64,000 bases of DNA from Kitasatospora sp. NA04385 (lineage in GTDB: Bacteria; Actinomycetota; Actinomycetes; Streptomycetales; Streptomycetaceae), in NCBI RefSeq assembly GCF_013364235.1, contig NZ_CP054919.1:701570-765569 (forward strand), given 5' to 3'. This document shows, in pieces, positions 24,297 through 32,310 of the stretch. The position numbers and the translations under genes are program-made. The notes beneath the pieces were generated by a model. The model searched no databases and had not been told where the DNA came from. It saw nothing but the letters and a program-made list of their open reading frames with translations. The number at the start of each line of letters is the position of its first letter. Positions within the stretch are counted from its first letter, which is position 1.

Positions 24297-25640
24297 TTAC
24301 CCCGAATGACAAGCACGGTGGGCACTGATCAGGTCGCGGTACCAGCCGAACGATGCTTTCGGGGTCCGCTGCTGGGTGGCGAAGTCGACGTGGACCAGGC
24401 CGAAGCGCTGGCTGTAGCCCTCGGCCCATTCGAAGTTGTCGAGGAGGGACCAGGTGCAGTAGCCGCGGACGTCGATGCCCGCGGCGGTGGCGCGGGCGAG
24501 GGCGTCGAGGTGGGTGGCGAGGTAGTGGGTGCGGGGGGTGTCGTCGAGGGTGGCGTCGGTGGAGCAGCCGTTCTCGGTGACGGTGATCGGGGGGAGGGCG
24601 GCGCCGTAGCGCTCGCGCAGGGTGAGGAGGAGCTCGGTGAGGCCCTCGGGGACGACGGGCCAGCCGAAGTGGGTGTGCGGGACGCCTTCGATCGGGGCTT
24701 CGGCGAAGGGGAGGAGGGGGTCGGAGTCGGTGGGGGCGGCGATGCGGGTGGGGTTGTAGTAGTTGACGCCGAGTCCGTCCAGGCCGGCCCAGGAGATCAG
24801 GGCGAGGTCGCCGTCCCGGACGGCGCCGTGCAGGTCCGGTCCGACGCCGTACGCGGAAAGGTCCGGATAGCGACCGAGCAGGAGCGGGTCGGTGAACAGC
24901 CGGTTGTGCAGGGCGTCGTAGGCGTCGGCGGCGGCGAGGTCGGCCGGGTCGGCACTGGCCGGGCGGACGGGGGTGAGGTTGTTGGCGATCAGGACCTCGC
25001 GGCCGCGGCTGCGCAGTTCGGCGGCGGCCAGGCCGTGGCCGAGGAGCTGGTGGTGGGCGGCGGGCAGGGCGTCCAGCATCAGGGCGCGGCCCGGGGCGTG
25101 GATGCCGAGGGCGTAGCCGTACACCATGTGCACGAAGGGCTCGTTGAGGGTGATCCAGGCCGGGACGCGGTCGCCGAGGCGGTCGGCGGCCAGCACGGCG
25201 TACTCGGCGAAGCGGTGGGCGGTGTCGCGGTGCAGCCAACCGCCCTCGTCCTCCAGGGCCTGCGGGAGGTCCCAGTGGAAGAGGGTGGGCAGCGGGGTGA
25301 TCCCGGCCTCGAGCAGGCCGTCGACCAGGCGCTCGTAGAAGTCGAGCCCGGCCGGGTTGGCGGGGCCGCGGCCGGTGGGCTGGACGCGTGTCCAGGCGAG
25401 CGAGAACCGGTAGGTGTCCAGGCCGAGTTCGCGCATCAGGGCGATGTCCTCGGGCCAGCGGTGGTAGTGGTCGCAGGCGGTGCGGCCGCTGTCGCCGTCC
25501 TTCACCGCGCCGGGGCGTTCGCAGAAGGTGTCCCAGATCGACGGGCCGCGGCCGTCCTGGTCGACCGCGCCCTCGACCTGGTAGGCGGCGGTGGAGACGC
25601 CCCAGCGGAATCCGGCGGGCAGGTCGTGGCGGTCCGGCAT
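24297..25640 (-). CDS. GH1 family beta-glucosidase, C-terminus replaced by island DNA
   Basis: A 447-residue intracellular retaining beta-glycosidase. It opens LPAGFRWGVSTAAYQVEGAV and has the acid/base in ITLNEPF (Glu167) and the nucleophile in ITVTENG (Glu356), with FHWDLPQAL between. The fold is full length. ATG 25640 follows CAGGAG; the upstream in-frame ATG lacks an RBS. The last dozen codons come from the island: the right direct repeat lies at 24328-24356 and the former C-terminus is stranded near 20506-20573. The active site is untouched, so the enzyme should work on cellobiose-like beta-glucosides. Confidence 0.95.
   Translation of the reverse strand: MPDRHDLPAGFRWGVSTAAYQVEGAVDQDGRGPSIWDTFCERPGAVKDGDSGRTACDHYHRWPEDIALMRELGLDTYRFSLAWTRVQPTGRGPANPAGLDFYERLVDGLLEAGITPLPTLFHWDLPQALEDEGGWLHRDTAHRFAEYAVLAADRLGDRVPAWITLNEPFVHMVYGYALGIHAPGRALMLDALPAAHHQLLGHGLAAAELRSRGREVLIANNLTPVRPASADPADLAAADAYDALHNRLFTDPLLLGRYPDLSAYGVGPDLHGAVRDGDLALISWAGLDGLGVNYYNPTRIAAPTDSDPLLPFAEAPIEGVPHTHFGWPVVPEGLTELLLTLRERYGAALPPITVTENGCSTDATLDDTPRTHYLATHLDALARATAAGIDVRGYCTWSLLDNFEWAEGYSQRFGLVHVDFATQQRTPKASFGWYRDLISAHRACHSG
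24328..24356. repeat. Right attachment-site copy (29-bp direct repeat)
   Basis: Identical to 20545-20573. It encodes SFGWYRDLI-type residues at the C-terminus of the GH1 protein. Sequence to its left (24297-24327) is island-derived. Confidence 0.85.
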
Positions 25641-25789
25641 GGCGGTCTCCTGGCGGTCGGCGAGTGCGGGGGCTGACACGGAAGCTAATGCGAGGAGGAC
25701 TCATGTTAGTGCCGCGGCGCCGAAACGCCAGGGGGCCGGACGGGCCCGAAGCGCTGCGCGCGGTCGGCGCCGCCCTTGCGGTGGCGTGC

Positions 25790-25809
25790 GGGAGGGAGGG
25801 AGGGAGGGG
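25790..25809 (+). other. G-quadruplex-type G-tract run
   Basis: Four GGG tracts and one GGGG tract, each separated by a single A, in the gap between the GH1 gene and the end of the M20 gene. It meets the usual four-tract quadruplex pattern with one-base loops. Confidence 0.7.
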
Positions 25810-25887
25810 AGTGGGCGCCCGGCTCGGCCGTCCGGGCCGCCGTTCAGGGGCCTCCCCGCATAGGGCTCCCGCTCGGGGGCCTCCCGT

Positions 25888-27216
25888 TCAGGGGCGGGCG
25901 AGCGCGGCGAGGGACGCGGCGTGCAGGGCGGCGATGCCGGTGCGCAGGGTGGTGCCGACGTGCGGGCGGAACAGCGGGGAGTGGTTGGCCGGGAGGGCGG
26001 CGAGCTTCTCGGTGGCGCCGGTGCCCGGGGCGGCGGCCCACTGCTCGGGGCCGACCGTGCCGAGCATCCAGTAGGCGGTGCGGATGCCGGGAACGCCGTG
26101 CAGGTGGACCCCGTCCGGCCCGAACAGCGGGAAGTCCTCGGTGGCCGGTGCCGGGGGCCACTCGGCGACGCGCTGCGGGCCGAACAACTCCCGGTGGACG
26201 GTGCGCAGTTGATCAGTGAGGGCCGGGTCCGGGGTGTGCGGGCCGGAACGGGACAGCTCCTCGATCTCCGGTTCGCGCGGACAGTCGGAGGCCTGCGCCT
26301 CGGCCCGGACGATCCGCCGCACCGCGCCGACGGCCCGTTCCAGGGCGGCCTCGGTGAAGGCCCGGACGGTCAGCCGCAGCACCGCCCGCTCCGGGATGAC
26401 GTTGCCCTCCTCCCCCGCCTCCACCGAGCCCACGGTGACCACCAGTTGCTCGGCCGGGGAGGTCTCCCGGGCTACGATCGACTGGATCCGCAGCACCACC
26501 GCGGCGGCGGCCAGCACCGGGTCGACCGCCAGGTGCGGCGTCCCCGCGTGCCCGCCCCGGCCGTGGATCACCACCCGCAGCGTCCGACTGCCCGCCGTCA
26601 CCGGGCCCCGGCCGTGCGCCACCATCCCCGCGGGCAGCGGGGCGGTGTGCTGGGCCAGGACCACCGAGGGCGGCTCGAAGCGCCGGTAGAGGCCGGCCTC
26701 CAGCATCGCCCGGGCCCCGGCGAGGGTCTCCTCCGCGGGCTGGCCGACCACCAGCACGGTGCCGCGCCACTGCGCGCGGCTCCCGGCCAGCGCGGCCGCG
26801 GCCCCGACCGCGCAGGCGAGGTGCACGTCGTGGCCGCAGGCGTGCATCACCGGGACGCACCGCCCGTCGGCCGTCCGCCCGGTCGCGGTGCTCGCGTAGG
26901 GCAGGCCGGTGCGCTCGGCCACCGGGAGGGCGTCCAGCTCGGCGCGGAGCATCACCACCGGCCCCGGGCCGTTGCGCAGGACGGCCGCCACGCCGTGGCC
27001 GCCGATGCCCGTGGCGACCCGGTAGCCGGCCTCGGCGAGCGGGGCGGCGAAGCGGGCGGCGGTGCGCTCCTCGGCGCCGGACAGCTCCGGGTGGCGATGC
27101 AGGTCGAGGTAGAGCTCGGCGGCCCGGGCGAGTTCGGCGGGCGTGGGGACGGGGACGGGGGCGGAGGTGGGGGTGGGTTCGGGGACGGGCGCGGGAAGGG
27201 CTTCGGCGGTGCTCAT
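25888..27216 (-). CDS. M20 family amidohydrolase/peptidase
   Basis: A 442-residue metal-dependent amidohydrolase. The metal-binding motifs run in order: VMHACGHDVHLA, then GQPAEETLAGARAM with the catalytic glutamates, and a late NHSPLF with the last histidine. The dimerisation domain contains VVIHGRGGHAGTPHLAVDPV. Such enzymes remove acyl groups or amino acids from small amides. The first 28 residues are a Pro/Val/Thr stretch without a signal peptide. It diverges from the RiPP precursor gene across a 256-base spacer that holds an 11-bp-spaced direct repeat. It may therefore be co-regulated and trim the peptide, but its family also serves many housekeeping roles. Confidence 0.88.
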   Translation of the reverse strand: MSTAEALPAPVPEPTPTSAPVPVPTPAELARAAELYLDLHRHPELSGAEERTAARFAAPLAEAGYRVATGIGGHGVAAVLRNGPGPVVMLRAELDALPVAERTGLPYASTATGRTADGRCVPVMHACGHDVHLACAVGAAAALAGSRAQWRGTVLVVGQPAEETLAGARAMLEAGLYRRFEPPSVVLAQHTAPLPAGMVAHGRGPVTAGSRTLRVVIHGRGGHAGTPHLAVDPVLAAAAVVLRIQSIVARETSPAEQLVVTVGSVEAGEEGNVIPERAVLRLTVRAFTEAALERAVGAVRRIVRAEAQASDCPREPEIEELSRSGPHTPDPALTDQLRTVHRELFGPQRVAEWPPAPATEDFPLFGPDGVHLHGVPGIRTAYWMLGTVGPEQWAAAPGTGATEKLAALPANHSPLFRPHVGTTLRTGIAALHAASLAALARP

Positions 27217-27313
27217 CGGGTGGGCTCCTCGTCGGGCTGGTCGGGTCGGGGCTGGTCGGAGCGGGTTCGGGGGTGGGGGTTCGGGGGTGGGGGTTCTCGG
27301 GCGGGGGCCGGGG

Positions 27314-27331
27314 TGTCAGTGGGTTGTCAGT
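27314..27331. promoter_or_regulatory. Candidate SARP binding site (TGTCAGT-N4-TGTCAGT)
   Basis: Two identical heptamers at 27314-27320 and 27325-27331, spaced 11 bases start to start. This is the geometry of SARP operators. They lie between the M20 gene and the precursor gene. A -10-like GATAGAACT patch lies near 27361, further away than in classical SARP promoters. Confidence 0.5.
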
Positions 27332-27472
27332 GCGGTGCGGCCGGTGCCGCCAGCGCCGGTCGATAGAACTGTCTTGTGAACGGGGGACGTTGAAGCAGGT
27401 CCACCGATCCGATCACCGCCGGTCCGGCCGCCGTGGCCGCGCCGTCCGCCCCGCACCGGAAGGAGAAGTGAC

Positions 27473-27646
27473 ATGGCTGACACTTCGCTCGCCTCGCTCG
27501 CCCAGGAGATCCTGAACCTCGAGTCGGAGACCTTCGAGATCAGCGACTACTCGGACACCAGCGAGGTCATGCTGGGCTCGTCCACCAGTTGCTCGAGCAC
27601 CAGCACCTGTTCCAGCACCACCTCCACCACCAGCTGCACCGCCTGA
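27473..27646 (+). CDS. RiPP precursor peptide with Ser/Thr/Cys-only core
   Basis: A 57-residue peptide from ATG 27473 with a strong RBS (GGAAGGAG). The leader (residues 1-34) contains LASLAQEILNLESETFEISD and then YSDTSEV, close to thiopeptide leaders of the berninamycin type. Residues 36-57 comprise ten Ser, eight Thr, three Cys (40, 46, 55) and one terminal Ala, so every core residue but the last can be cyclised to an azoline or dehydrated. The neighbouring YcaO, SagB-type and split LanB genes supply those reactions. A terminator follows 28 bases after the stop. The leader cleavage point, probably near Gly35, is inferred. Confidence 0.93.
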   Translation: MADTSLASLAQEILNLESETFEISDYSDTSEVMLGSSTSCSSTSTCSSTTSTTSCTA

Positions 27647-27674
27647 CCCTGCGGTCAGCCCCCGGGCAGCGTGT

Positions 27675-27710
27675 CGGCGGCCCCCCGTCCCTCCGGACGG
27701 GGGGCCGCCG
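27675..27710. terminator. Terminator after the precursor gene
   Basis: A perfect 16-bp GC stem (27675-27690 with 27695-27710) and a four-base loop, between the convergent precursor and YcaO genes. Confidence 0.85.
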
Positions 27711-27845
27711 GCCGTGGGTGGGACTGCCGGGCGTCGGCTGCCGGACGCTGACCGGCGGCCGATGGCCGCCGGTCTCGGTCGTGGGTCGTGGGTCACCGGT
27801 CTCGGGTCGTGGGTTACGGGCCGCCGGTCGCGGGTGGTGCGGGGA

Positions 27846-29858
27846 TCACGGGAACGGGTGGGGCACCAGGCGGAGTTCGGCGTCGGACAGGTCGGTGTCG
27901 CGCAGGCCGCCGCGGCGCAGCGCGGTGCGCAGCCGGGGCAGGTGCAGGGCGCGCTGGCGGGTCCAGCCGAAGTCGATGGGCAGCAGGCCGGGGACGATGG
28001 TGCAGACGGTGTGCAGGCCGAGGGCGCGCTGTTCGGGGGTGGTCTGGTCGACGGCGATCACGTCGTACCCGGCGCCGGTCAGCTGGTCGCGGCAGAACAG
28101 CAGGTCGTCCAGCAGGTCCGGGCCGCGCGGGCAGTCGCGGTCCCAGTCGGCGTAGAGCTCGGCGGCGGGGCGGGCGGGGGCGGCGGGCTCCAGGTAGCTG
28201 CGGGCGTGCCGGGCCATCTGCGGCAGGCCGAACAGCGCGGCGTGGTCGGGGAGCCGGCGGACCAGGTCGAAGTCCTCGGCCATCGCGGCGAGTTCGGCCG
28301 GGCGTTCGCGGACCTGGCCGGGCAGGTGCGGGATGTAGGTGAGGATCTCGGAGACGGCCGATTCGATGGTGTCCGCGGGGTCGAGTCCGGCGGCGGCGGC
28401 GAAGGCCAGCGTGCCGGGGCCGCCGTCGCGGCGGACGGCGAGCGCGGTGACCACCGGGACGGACAGGTCGATCCGGTTGTCGAAGGCGTGCACGTCGTAG
28501 CCGAGCAGGGCGGCCCGGTCGAGCATCCCGCGCAGCGCGGGGCCGGGGCCGGAGCCCGCGCCCGGGCCGGAGCCGGAGCCGGAGCCGGAGCCGGCGGTCA
28601 GGTCGATCTCCGGCAGCTGGGCGTTGCCGTACCAGCCGAGCAGGAAGGCGTCCCGCTCGATCAGTTCGAGCAGGCCGTACAGGATCGCCTCCTCCGGGCA
28701 GCTGCCGGTGGCGCAGCCGTTGGAGCACTCGAAGACGAAGTTGTCGGCGGCCGTTCCGGCGCTGTAGTAGCAGAGCCGGGCCGGGACCAGCACGGGTGCC
28801 TCGTCGCGGAGCGACCAGCCCTCGACCCAGGGGATCGGCCGGTCGGGGTCGAACGGGGCGAGCATCGGGTCCTCGCGGTAGGTGCGCGGCGCGTACAGGC
28901 CGCAGGTGCGCGGGTCGAGGGCGGCGGCGCCCAGGTTGCGGTAGGAGTCGACCAGCAGCGGCGCGGGGTCGCGGCGGTGGGTGCCCGCGTACCGTTCGAG
29001 GCCCTCCAGGAAGGCCAGCGCGCGGCTGCGGCGGAAGGAGTTGGCCTGGCCGCTCCAGGTGACGTCGGTGAGCCCCGCGTACCCCCGCATGAAGACCGTC
29101 CCGGCGACGGGCGCGGTGGTGGGCGAGCCGACGTCGGACCAGGTGCCCGCACCGAGCACCCCGCAGACCGGATTGGCGAGCGCCGCCTCGGGCAGCGGGT
29201 ACGAGTCGGCGGAACGCAGCCGCCGGCTGCCGGGGAACGGCCGGGGACGCGAGACGAGCGGCAGGACGGACTCCGTTCCTGTCCCTGCCCCTGTCCCTGC
29301 CCCTGCCCCTGCCTCCGGCGGGGTCGGCGGAGTCGGCGGGGTCTCGGCGACGCAGGACGGGCAGAGCGGCTCGGCCAGCAGCGGGACGGTGCGCACCTGG
29401 AGGGTCTCCAGGTCGAGCCGGGAGACCTGGGGCAGGTCGGTGGCGCGGCGCCCCGGAACGGTGGTGAGGCGGTGCAGGGCCCAGACGGCGTCGACGGCGT
29501 GGTCCGGCAGCGGAGGCAGGCCGGCGCCGGACAGTGTGGCGGTGCCGCCGGTCTCCAGGGCCTCGCGCTCGGTACGGCTGCGCAGGCGCTGCCAGCGCAT
29601 CGCCAGGCAGGTACCGCAGGCCCGCACGGCGTCGGGGTCGCCGCCCCAGGGGCCGATCAGGACGCTCTGCGAGGTGAGGTGCACGGTCGCGCCGGCCCGC
29701 AGCCGGGCCGCGTCGGCGGCTTCGGGGCGCAGCAGGTCGGTGCCGCCGAGCACGGCGACCGCCGGGGCGGGGGCCGCGTCGGCGGTGGCGCGTTCGGCGA
29801 GTTGGCGGGCCAGCTGCTGCCCGGCCTCCTCGAAGGCGGCGGGGGCGGGGGTGGTCAT
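27846..29858 (-). CDS. YcaO cyclodehydratase, second copy (distal to the operon)
   Basis: A 670-residue protein. The N-terminal region carries a four-cysteine zinc site (CGTC at 81-84, CPSC at 166-169), as in fused C/D-type azoline synthetases. The catalytic YcaO domain (about 230-670) has the ATP-binding glutamates in LEGLERYAG (285-293), EEAI (389) and LELIERDAF (about 397-405). It ends with VPHPFP, the proline-rich C-terminus of azoline-forming YcaO proteins. Gly/Ser-rich inserts lie near 182-196 and 422-440. It would cyclise Cys, Ser or Thr of the precursor. ATG 29858 follows GGAGGCAGCAG. The 392-bp repeat array separates it from the upstream exporter genes. Confidence 0.92.
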   Translation of the reverse strand: MTTPAPAAFEEAGQQLARQLAERATADAAPAPAVAVLGGTDLLRPEAADAARLRAGATVHLTSQSVLIGPWGGDPDAVRACGTCLAMRWQRLRSRTEREALETGGTATLSGAGLPPLPDHAVDAVWALHRLTTVPGRRATDLPQVSRLDLETLQVRTVPLLAEPLCPSCVAETPPTPPTPPEAGAGAGTGAGTGTESVLPLVSRPRPFPGSRRLRSADSYPLPEAALANPVCGVLGAGTWSDVGSPTTAPVAGTVFMRGYAGLTDVTWSGQANSFRRSRALAFLEGLERYAGTHRRDPAPLLVDSYRNLGAAALDPRTCGLYAPRTYREDPMLAPFDPDRPIPWVEGWSLRDEAPVLVPARLCYYSAGTAADNFVFECSNGCATGSCPEEAILYGLLELIERDAFLLGWYGNAQLPEIDLTAGSGSGSGSGPGAGSGPGPALRGMLDRAALLGYDVHAFDNRIDLSVPVVTALAVRRDGGPGTLAFAAAAGLDPADTIESAVSEILTYIPHLPGQVRERPAELAAMAEDFDLVRRLPDHAALFGLPQMARHARSYLEPAAPARPAAELYADWDRDCPRGPDLLDDLLFCRDQLTGAGYDVIAVDQTTPEQRALGLHTVCTIVPGLLPIDFGWTRQRALHLPRLRTALRRGGLRDTDLSDAELRLVPHPFP

Positions 29859-29975
29859 CTGCTGCCTCCGGGGTCGGGGGGCTGGTGTGGTGGGCGGGGC
29901 GGGGCGGGGCGGGGTGCTGCGTGCGGGGTGCGGGTGCTGCGTGCGGGTGGCGGGTGGCGCGGCGGGCTCGACGGT
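29859..29975. other. G-rich leader of the second YcaO gene
   Basis: About 115 bases of G-rich sequence (repeated GGGCGGGGCG and GTGCGGGTG-type words on the plus strand) between the 14-bp array and the YcaO start. No gene or clear promoter is seen. Confidence 0.4.
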
Positions 29976-30367
29976 CCGTGATGCGTCATGTGTGTCGTGG
30001 CACCCGTGACCCGGCACGTGTGGCGCGACATGCATGACGTGACACCTGTGTTGCGGCACGCATGACACCGCACGGATGACGCAGCATCAGGTGTCGGAGC
30101 ATGAATGTCGCGTCATACGTGACACGCCATGGATGTCACAGCATGCGTGACGCGACATGCGTGACGCGGCATCCATGCGGCGTCATGCATGTCACGACAC
30201 CCGTGTCACGGCACCCATGTCGCGACACGCATCCACGGCACACATGACGCGACATACGTGACACGGCATACGTGTCACGACACGTGTGATGCGTAACGCG
30301 TGACGCGACATGCACGGCACGACACCCATGTCACGACACCGGTGTTGCACCATGCATGACGCGACAT
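29976..30367. repeat. Array of twenty-eight 14-bp palindromic tandem repeats
   Basis: The 392 bases divide into 28 units of 14 bases (one of 15 at 30088-30102, one of 13 at 30229-30241). The consensus is about RCRTGWC-RCGRCAY. The two heptads are near reverse complements, so each unit is a dyad such as ATGTCGCGACAT. The array runs exactly from the permease stop codon to the G-rich leader of the second YcaO gene. Units are degenerate, yet the phase is kept. GC is well below the surroundings. It encodes no continuous protein on either strand. Confidence 0.93.
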
Positions 30368-31116
30368 CAGTCGCGGTTGCTCCAGCGGAAGGTCTTGGCC
30401 GCGAGCAGCGTGAAGAGCAGCGTGAACCCGAGCAGGGCCGCGCTGTCCAGGAACGGGAGCAGGGTGCCGCCCCGGCCGCCCAGGGTATCGGTGACGCCCT
30501 CGTCGAAGTAGCGCAGCGGCAGGGCCCGGGAGAAGCCCTGCAACCAGCCCGGCATCAGGTCGATGGGGTAGAAGGCGCCGGAGAGGAAGGCCATCGGGAC
30601 CATCAGGCAGTTGGCGACCGCGGCCACGGCCTCGGGGGTGCTGGCCAGGGTGCCGACCACCAGGCCGAGGGCGGCGAAGGCGGTGGTGCCGGTGATCAGC
30701 ACGGGCAGGGCGAGCGGCCAGGAGCTGGACAGGTGCAGGTCGAAGGCGGCGATGGCGACGGCGATGAAGAGGAGGGCCTGCACCAGTCCGGTGCCGAGGG
30801 CCACCACGTAGCGGGCGCCGAGCACGGTGGGCAGCGGGGTGGGGGTGCGCCAGATGAGGCGCAGCAGGTCGTCGCGGCGCCAGTGCATCAGGGTGAAGGC
30901 GACGCCGAACACGGCGGCGTTGCCGATGCCCCAGGAGAGCACGCCGGGGGCGATGTAGCTGATGTACGACAGGCCGCCGTCGACGGACTGGCCCTGGAAG
31001 AGCGTGCCGAAGACGGCCAGGAAGGCGAGCGGGAACGCGAAGGTGAAGATCACCGAGGTGCGGTCGCGCAGGTAGGCGAGGTAGCTCGCCCTGGTCACGG
31101 CGGTGTAGGCGTTCAC
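30367..31116 (-). CDS. ABC-2 type transporter permease of the RiPP cluster
   Basis: A 249-residue membrane protein with six hydrophobic segments: SVIFTFAFPLAFLAVFGTLF, APGVLSWGIGNAAVFGVAF, GTGLVQALLFIAVAIAAFDL, LALPVLITGTTAFAALGLVV, VANCLMVPMAFLSGAFYPI and LLGFTLLFTLLAAKTF. This is the ABC-2/DrrB exporter layout. The start is GTG 31116 (MNAYTAVTRASYLAYLRDRT) with GGAG upstream. It should pair with the ATPase 130 bases upstream to export the peptide or give self-resistance. Its stop codon coincides with the last base of the repeat array. Confidence 0.9.
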   Translation of the reverse strand: MNAYTAVTRASYLAYLRDRTSVIFTFAFPLAFLAVFGTLFQGQSVDGGLSYISYIAPGVLSWGIGNAAVFGVAFTLMHWRRDDLLRLIWRTPTPLPTVLGARYVVALGTGLVQALLFIAVAIAAFDLHLSSSWPLALPVLITGTTAFAALGLVVGTLASTPEAVAAVANCLMVPMAFLSGAFYPIDLMPGWLQGFSRALPLRYFDEGVTDTLGGRGGTLLPFLDSAALLGFTLLFTLLAAKTFRWSNRD

Positions 31117-31246
31117 GGTCGGTACTCCGTTGCGGTCGGTTCCGGGCGGGCGACGGCGGGGGCGGGGGCGGGGGCAGCGGGGCTGTCGGCCGGGTTGTCG
31201 GCGAGGCTGTCGGCCGGGCTGGTGGCCGGGCCGTCGGTGGGGGCGG

Positions 31247-32170
31247 TCACGGGTGGCGTTCCGACGCGGTGAGTTCGAGGTAGGCGTCCTCCAGGGTCGC
31301 CGTGCGGGTGGTGACCTCCTCCAGGCCGACCAGGTCGCCCAGTTCGATCAGCACCTGGTTGGCGACGCGGGTGGAGATGACCGTCTCGCCGCCCTCGACG
31401 GTGACCTGGTCGACGCCGGCGAGCCGGCGGGCGTCCTCCGGGGCGACGCGGTGCAGCGGGACGCGCAGCCGGGTGGGGGCGGCGAGGGCCTTAACCAGGT
31501 GGCGCGGGCTGTCGAGGGCCAGCACCGAGCCGTGGGCGACGATCGCGACCCGATCGCACAGCGCCTCGGCCTCGTCCAGGTGGTGGGTGGTGTAGACGAT
31601 GGTGCGGCCGCCGCTGTGCAGGTTGCGCAGCACCTCCCAGAGCGAGCGGCGGGCCGCCGGGTCGAGGGCGGCAGTGGGCTCGTCCAGGAAGATCAGTTCG
31701 GGGTCGTGGACGAGTGCGGTGGCCAGGGCCAGGCGTTGGCGCTGGCCGCCGGAGAGTTGGGCGACCCGGCGGTCGGCGTGCTCGCCGAGGTCGACCAGGT
31801 CGAGGGCGCGGGTGGCAGCGGACGCGTCCAGGCGGTAGAGCGCGGCGACGGTGACCAGGTGTTCGCGGGCGGTCAGCCGGGTGAAGAAGGCCGAGCTCTG
31901 GGTCTGGATGCCCAGGCGCCGCAGCAGGGCGGTGTTCCTGGGCCAGGGGCTCTCGCCGAGGACGCTGACGGTGCCCGCGTCCGGGGTCCGCAGCCCCTCG
32001 ACGATCTCCACCAGGGTGGTCTTGCCCGCGCCGTTGGGGCCGAGGATGCCGAAGAACTCGCCCCGCTCCACCGTCAGTGACACCCCGTCGAGGGCCTGGA
32101 CCTGGCCGTACCGCTTGCGGACGCCGTCCAGTGCCACCGCCGCGTCCGGGCGGCTGTCGCCTGTGCTCAT
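31247..32170 (-). CDS. ABC transporter ATP-binding protein of the RiPP cluster
   Basis: A 307-residue ATPase with Walker A ILGPNGAGKTT, Q-loop (GIQTQSSAFF), signature QLSGGQRQRLALA, Walker B LIFLDEPTAALD and switch histidine TTHHLDEAE. The C-terminal extension is typical of DrrA-like drug exporters. ATG 32170 follows GAGGGAGC. An in-frame ATG at 32311 overlaps the protease stop codon in TGATG and would add 47 residues, but that stretch is a GCA/ACA/CCA-rich repeat with codons unlike the rest, so I prefer the inner start. Pairs with the permease downstream. Confidence 0.92.
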   Translation of the reverse strand: MSTGDSRPDAAVALDGVRKRYGQVQALDGVSLTVERGEFFGILGPNGAGKTTLVEIVEGLRTPDAGTVSVLGESPWPRNTALLRRLGIQTQSSAFFTRLTAREHLVTVAALYRLDASAATRALDLVDLGEHADRRVAQLSGGQRQRLALATALVHDPELIFLDEPTAALDPAARRSLWEVLRNLHSGGRTIVYTTHHLDEAEALCDRVAIVAHGSVLALDSPRHLVKALAAPTRLRVPLHRVAPEDARRLAGVDQVTVEGGETVISTRVANQVLIELGDLVGLEEVTTRTATLEDAYLELTASERHP

Positions 32171-32310
32171 CCCGCTGCTCCCTCTCCTCACCGACTGCGT
32201 CCGGGTTGCTGTTAGTGCTGGTGCTGTTGGTCTTGCTGGTGCTGGCGTCGTTGCTCCTGTTGCCGTCGGAGCCTCCGTGGCCCCCGCGGCCTGCTCGGTT
32301 CGCTCGGGCA

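Larger units (their letters stand above)
20545..24356. mobile_element. 3.8-kb genomic island in the 3' end of a GH1 beta-glucosidase gene
   Basis: Two 29-bp direct repeats bound a segment of clearly lower GC and different codon use (CTA, ATA and CGA codons appear). The left repeat retains a complete GH1 C-terminus (DLIAAHRAKSAAR, stop). The right repeat joins the GH1 body to a replacement C-terminus (DLISAHRACHSG, stop). That is the pattern left by site-specific integration into a gene 3' end with restoration of the reading frame. The only clear gene is the HEPN/NACHT NTPase. No integrase, excisionase or transposase was seen, so the island is either mobilised in trans or a remnant. Confidence 0.8.

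Noticed and set aside
29868..30068. N-terminal extension of the second YcaO protein into the repeat array
   Set aside because: The extension reads as His/Cys/Thr-rich repeat translation. The ATG at 29858 has a good RBS and gives the normal family start.
29976..30367. CRISPR array
   Set aside because: The units are contiguous 14-bp palindromes with no spacers, and no cas gene is near.
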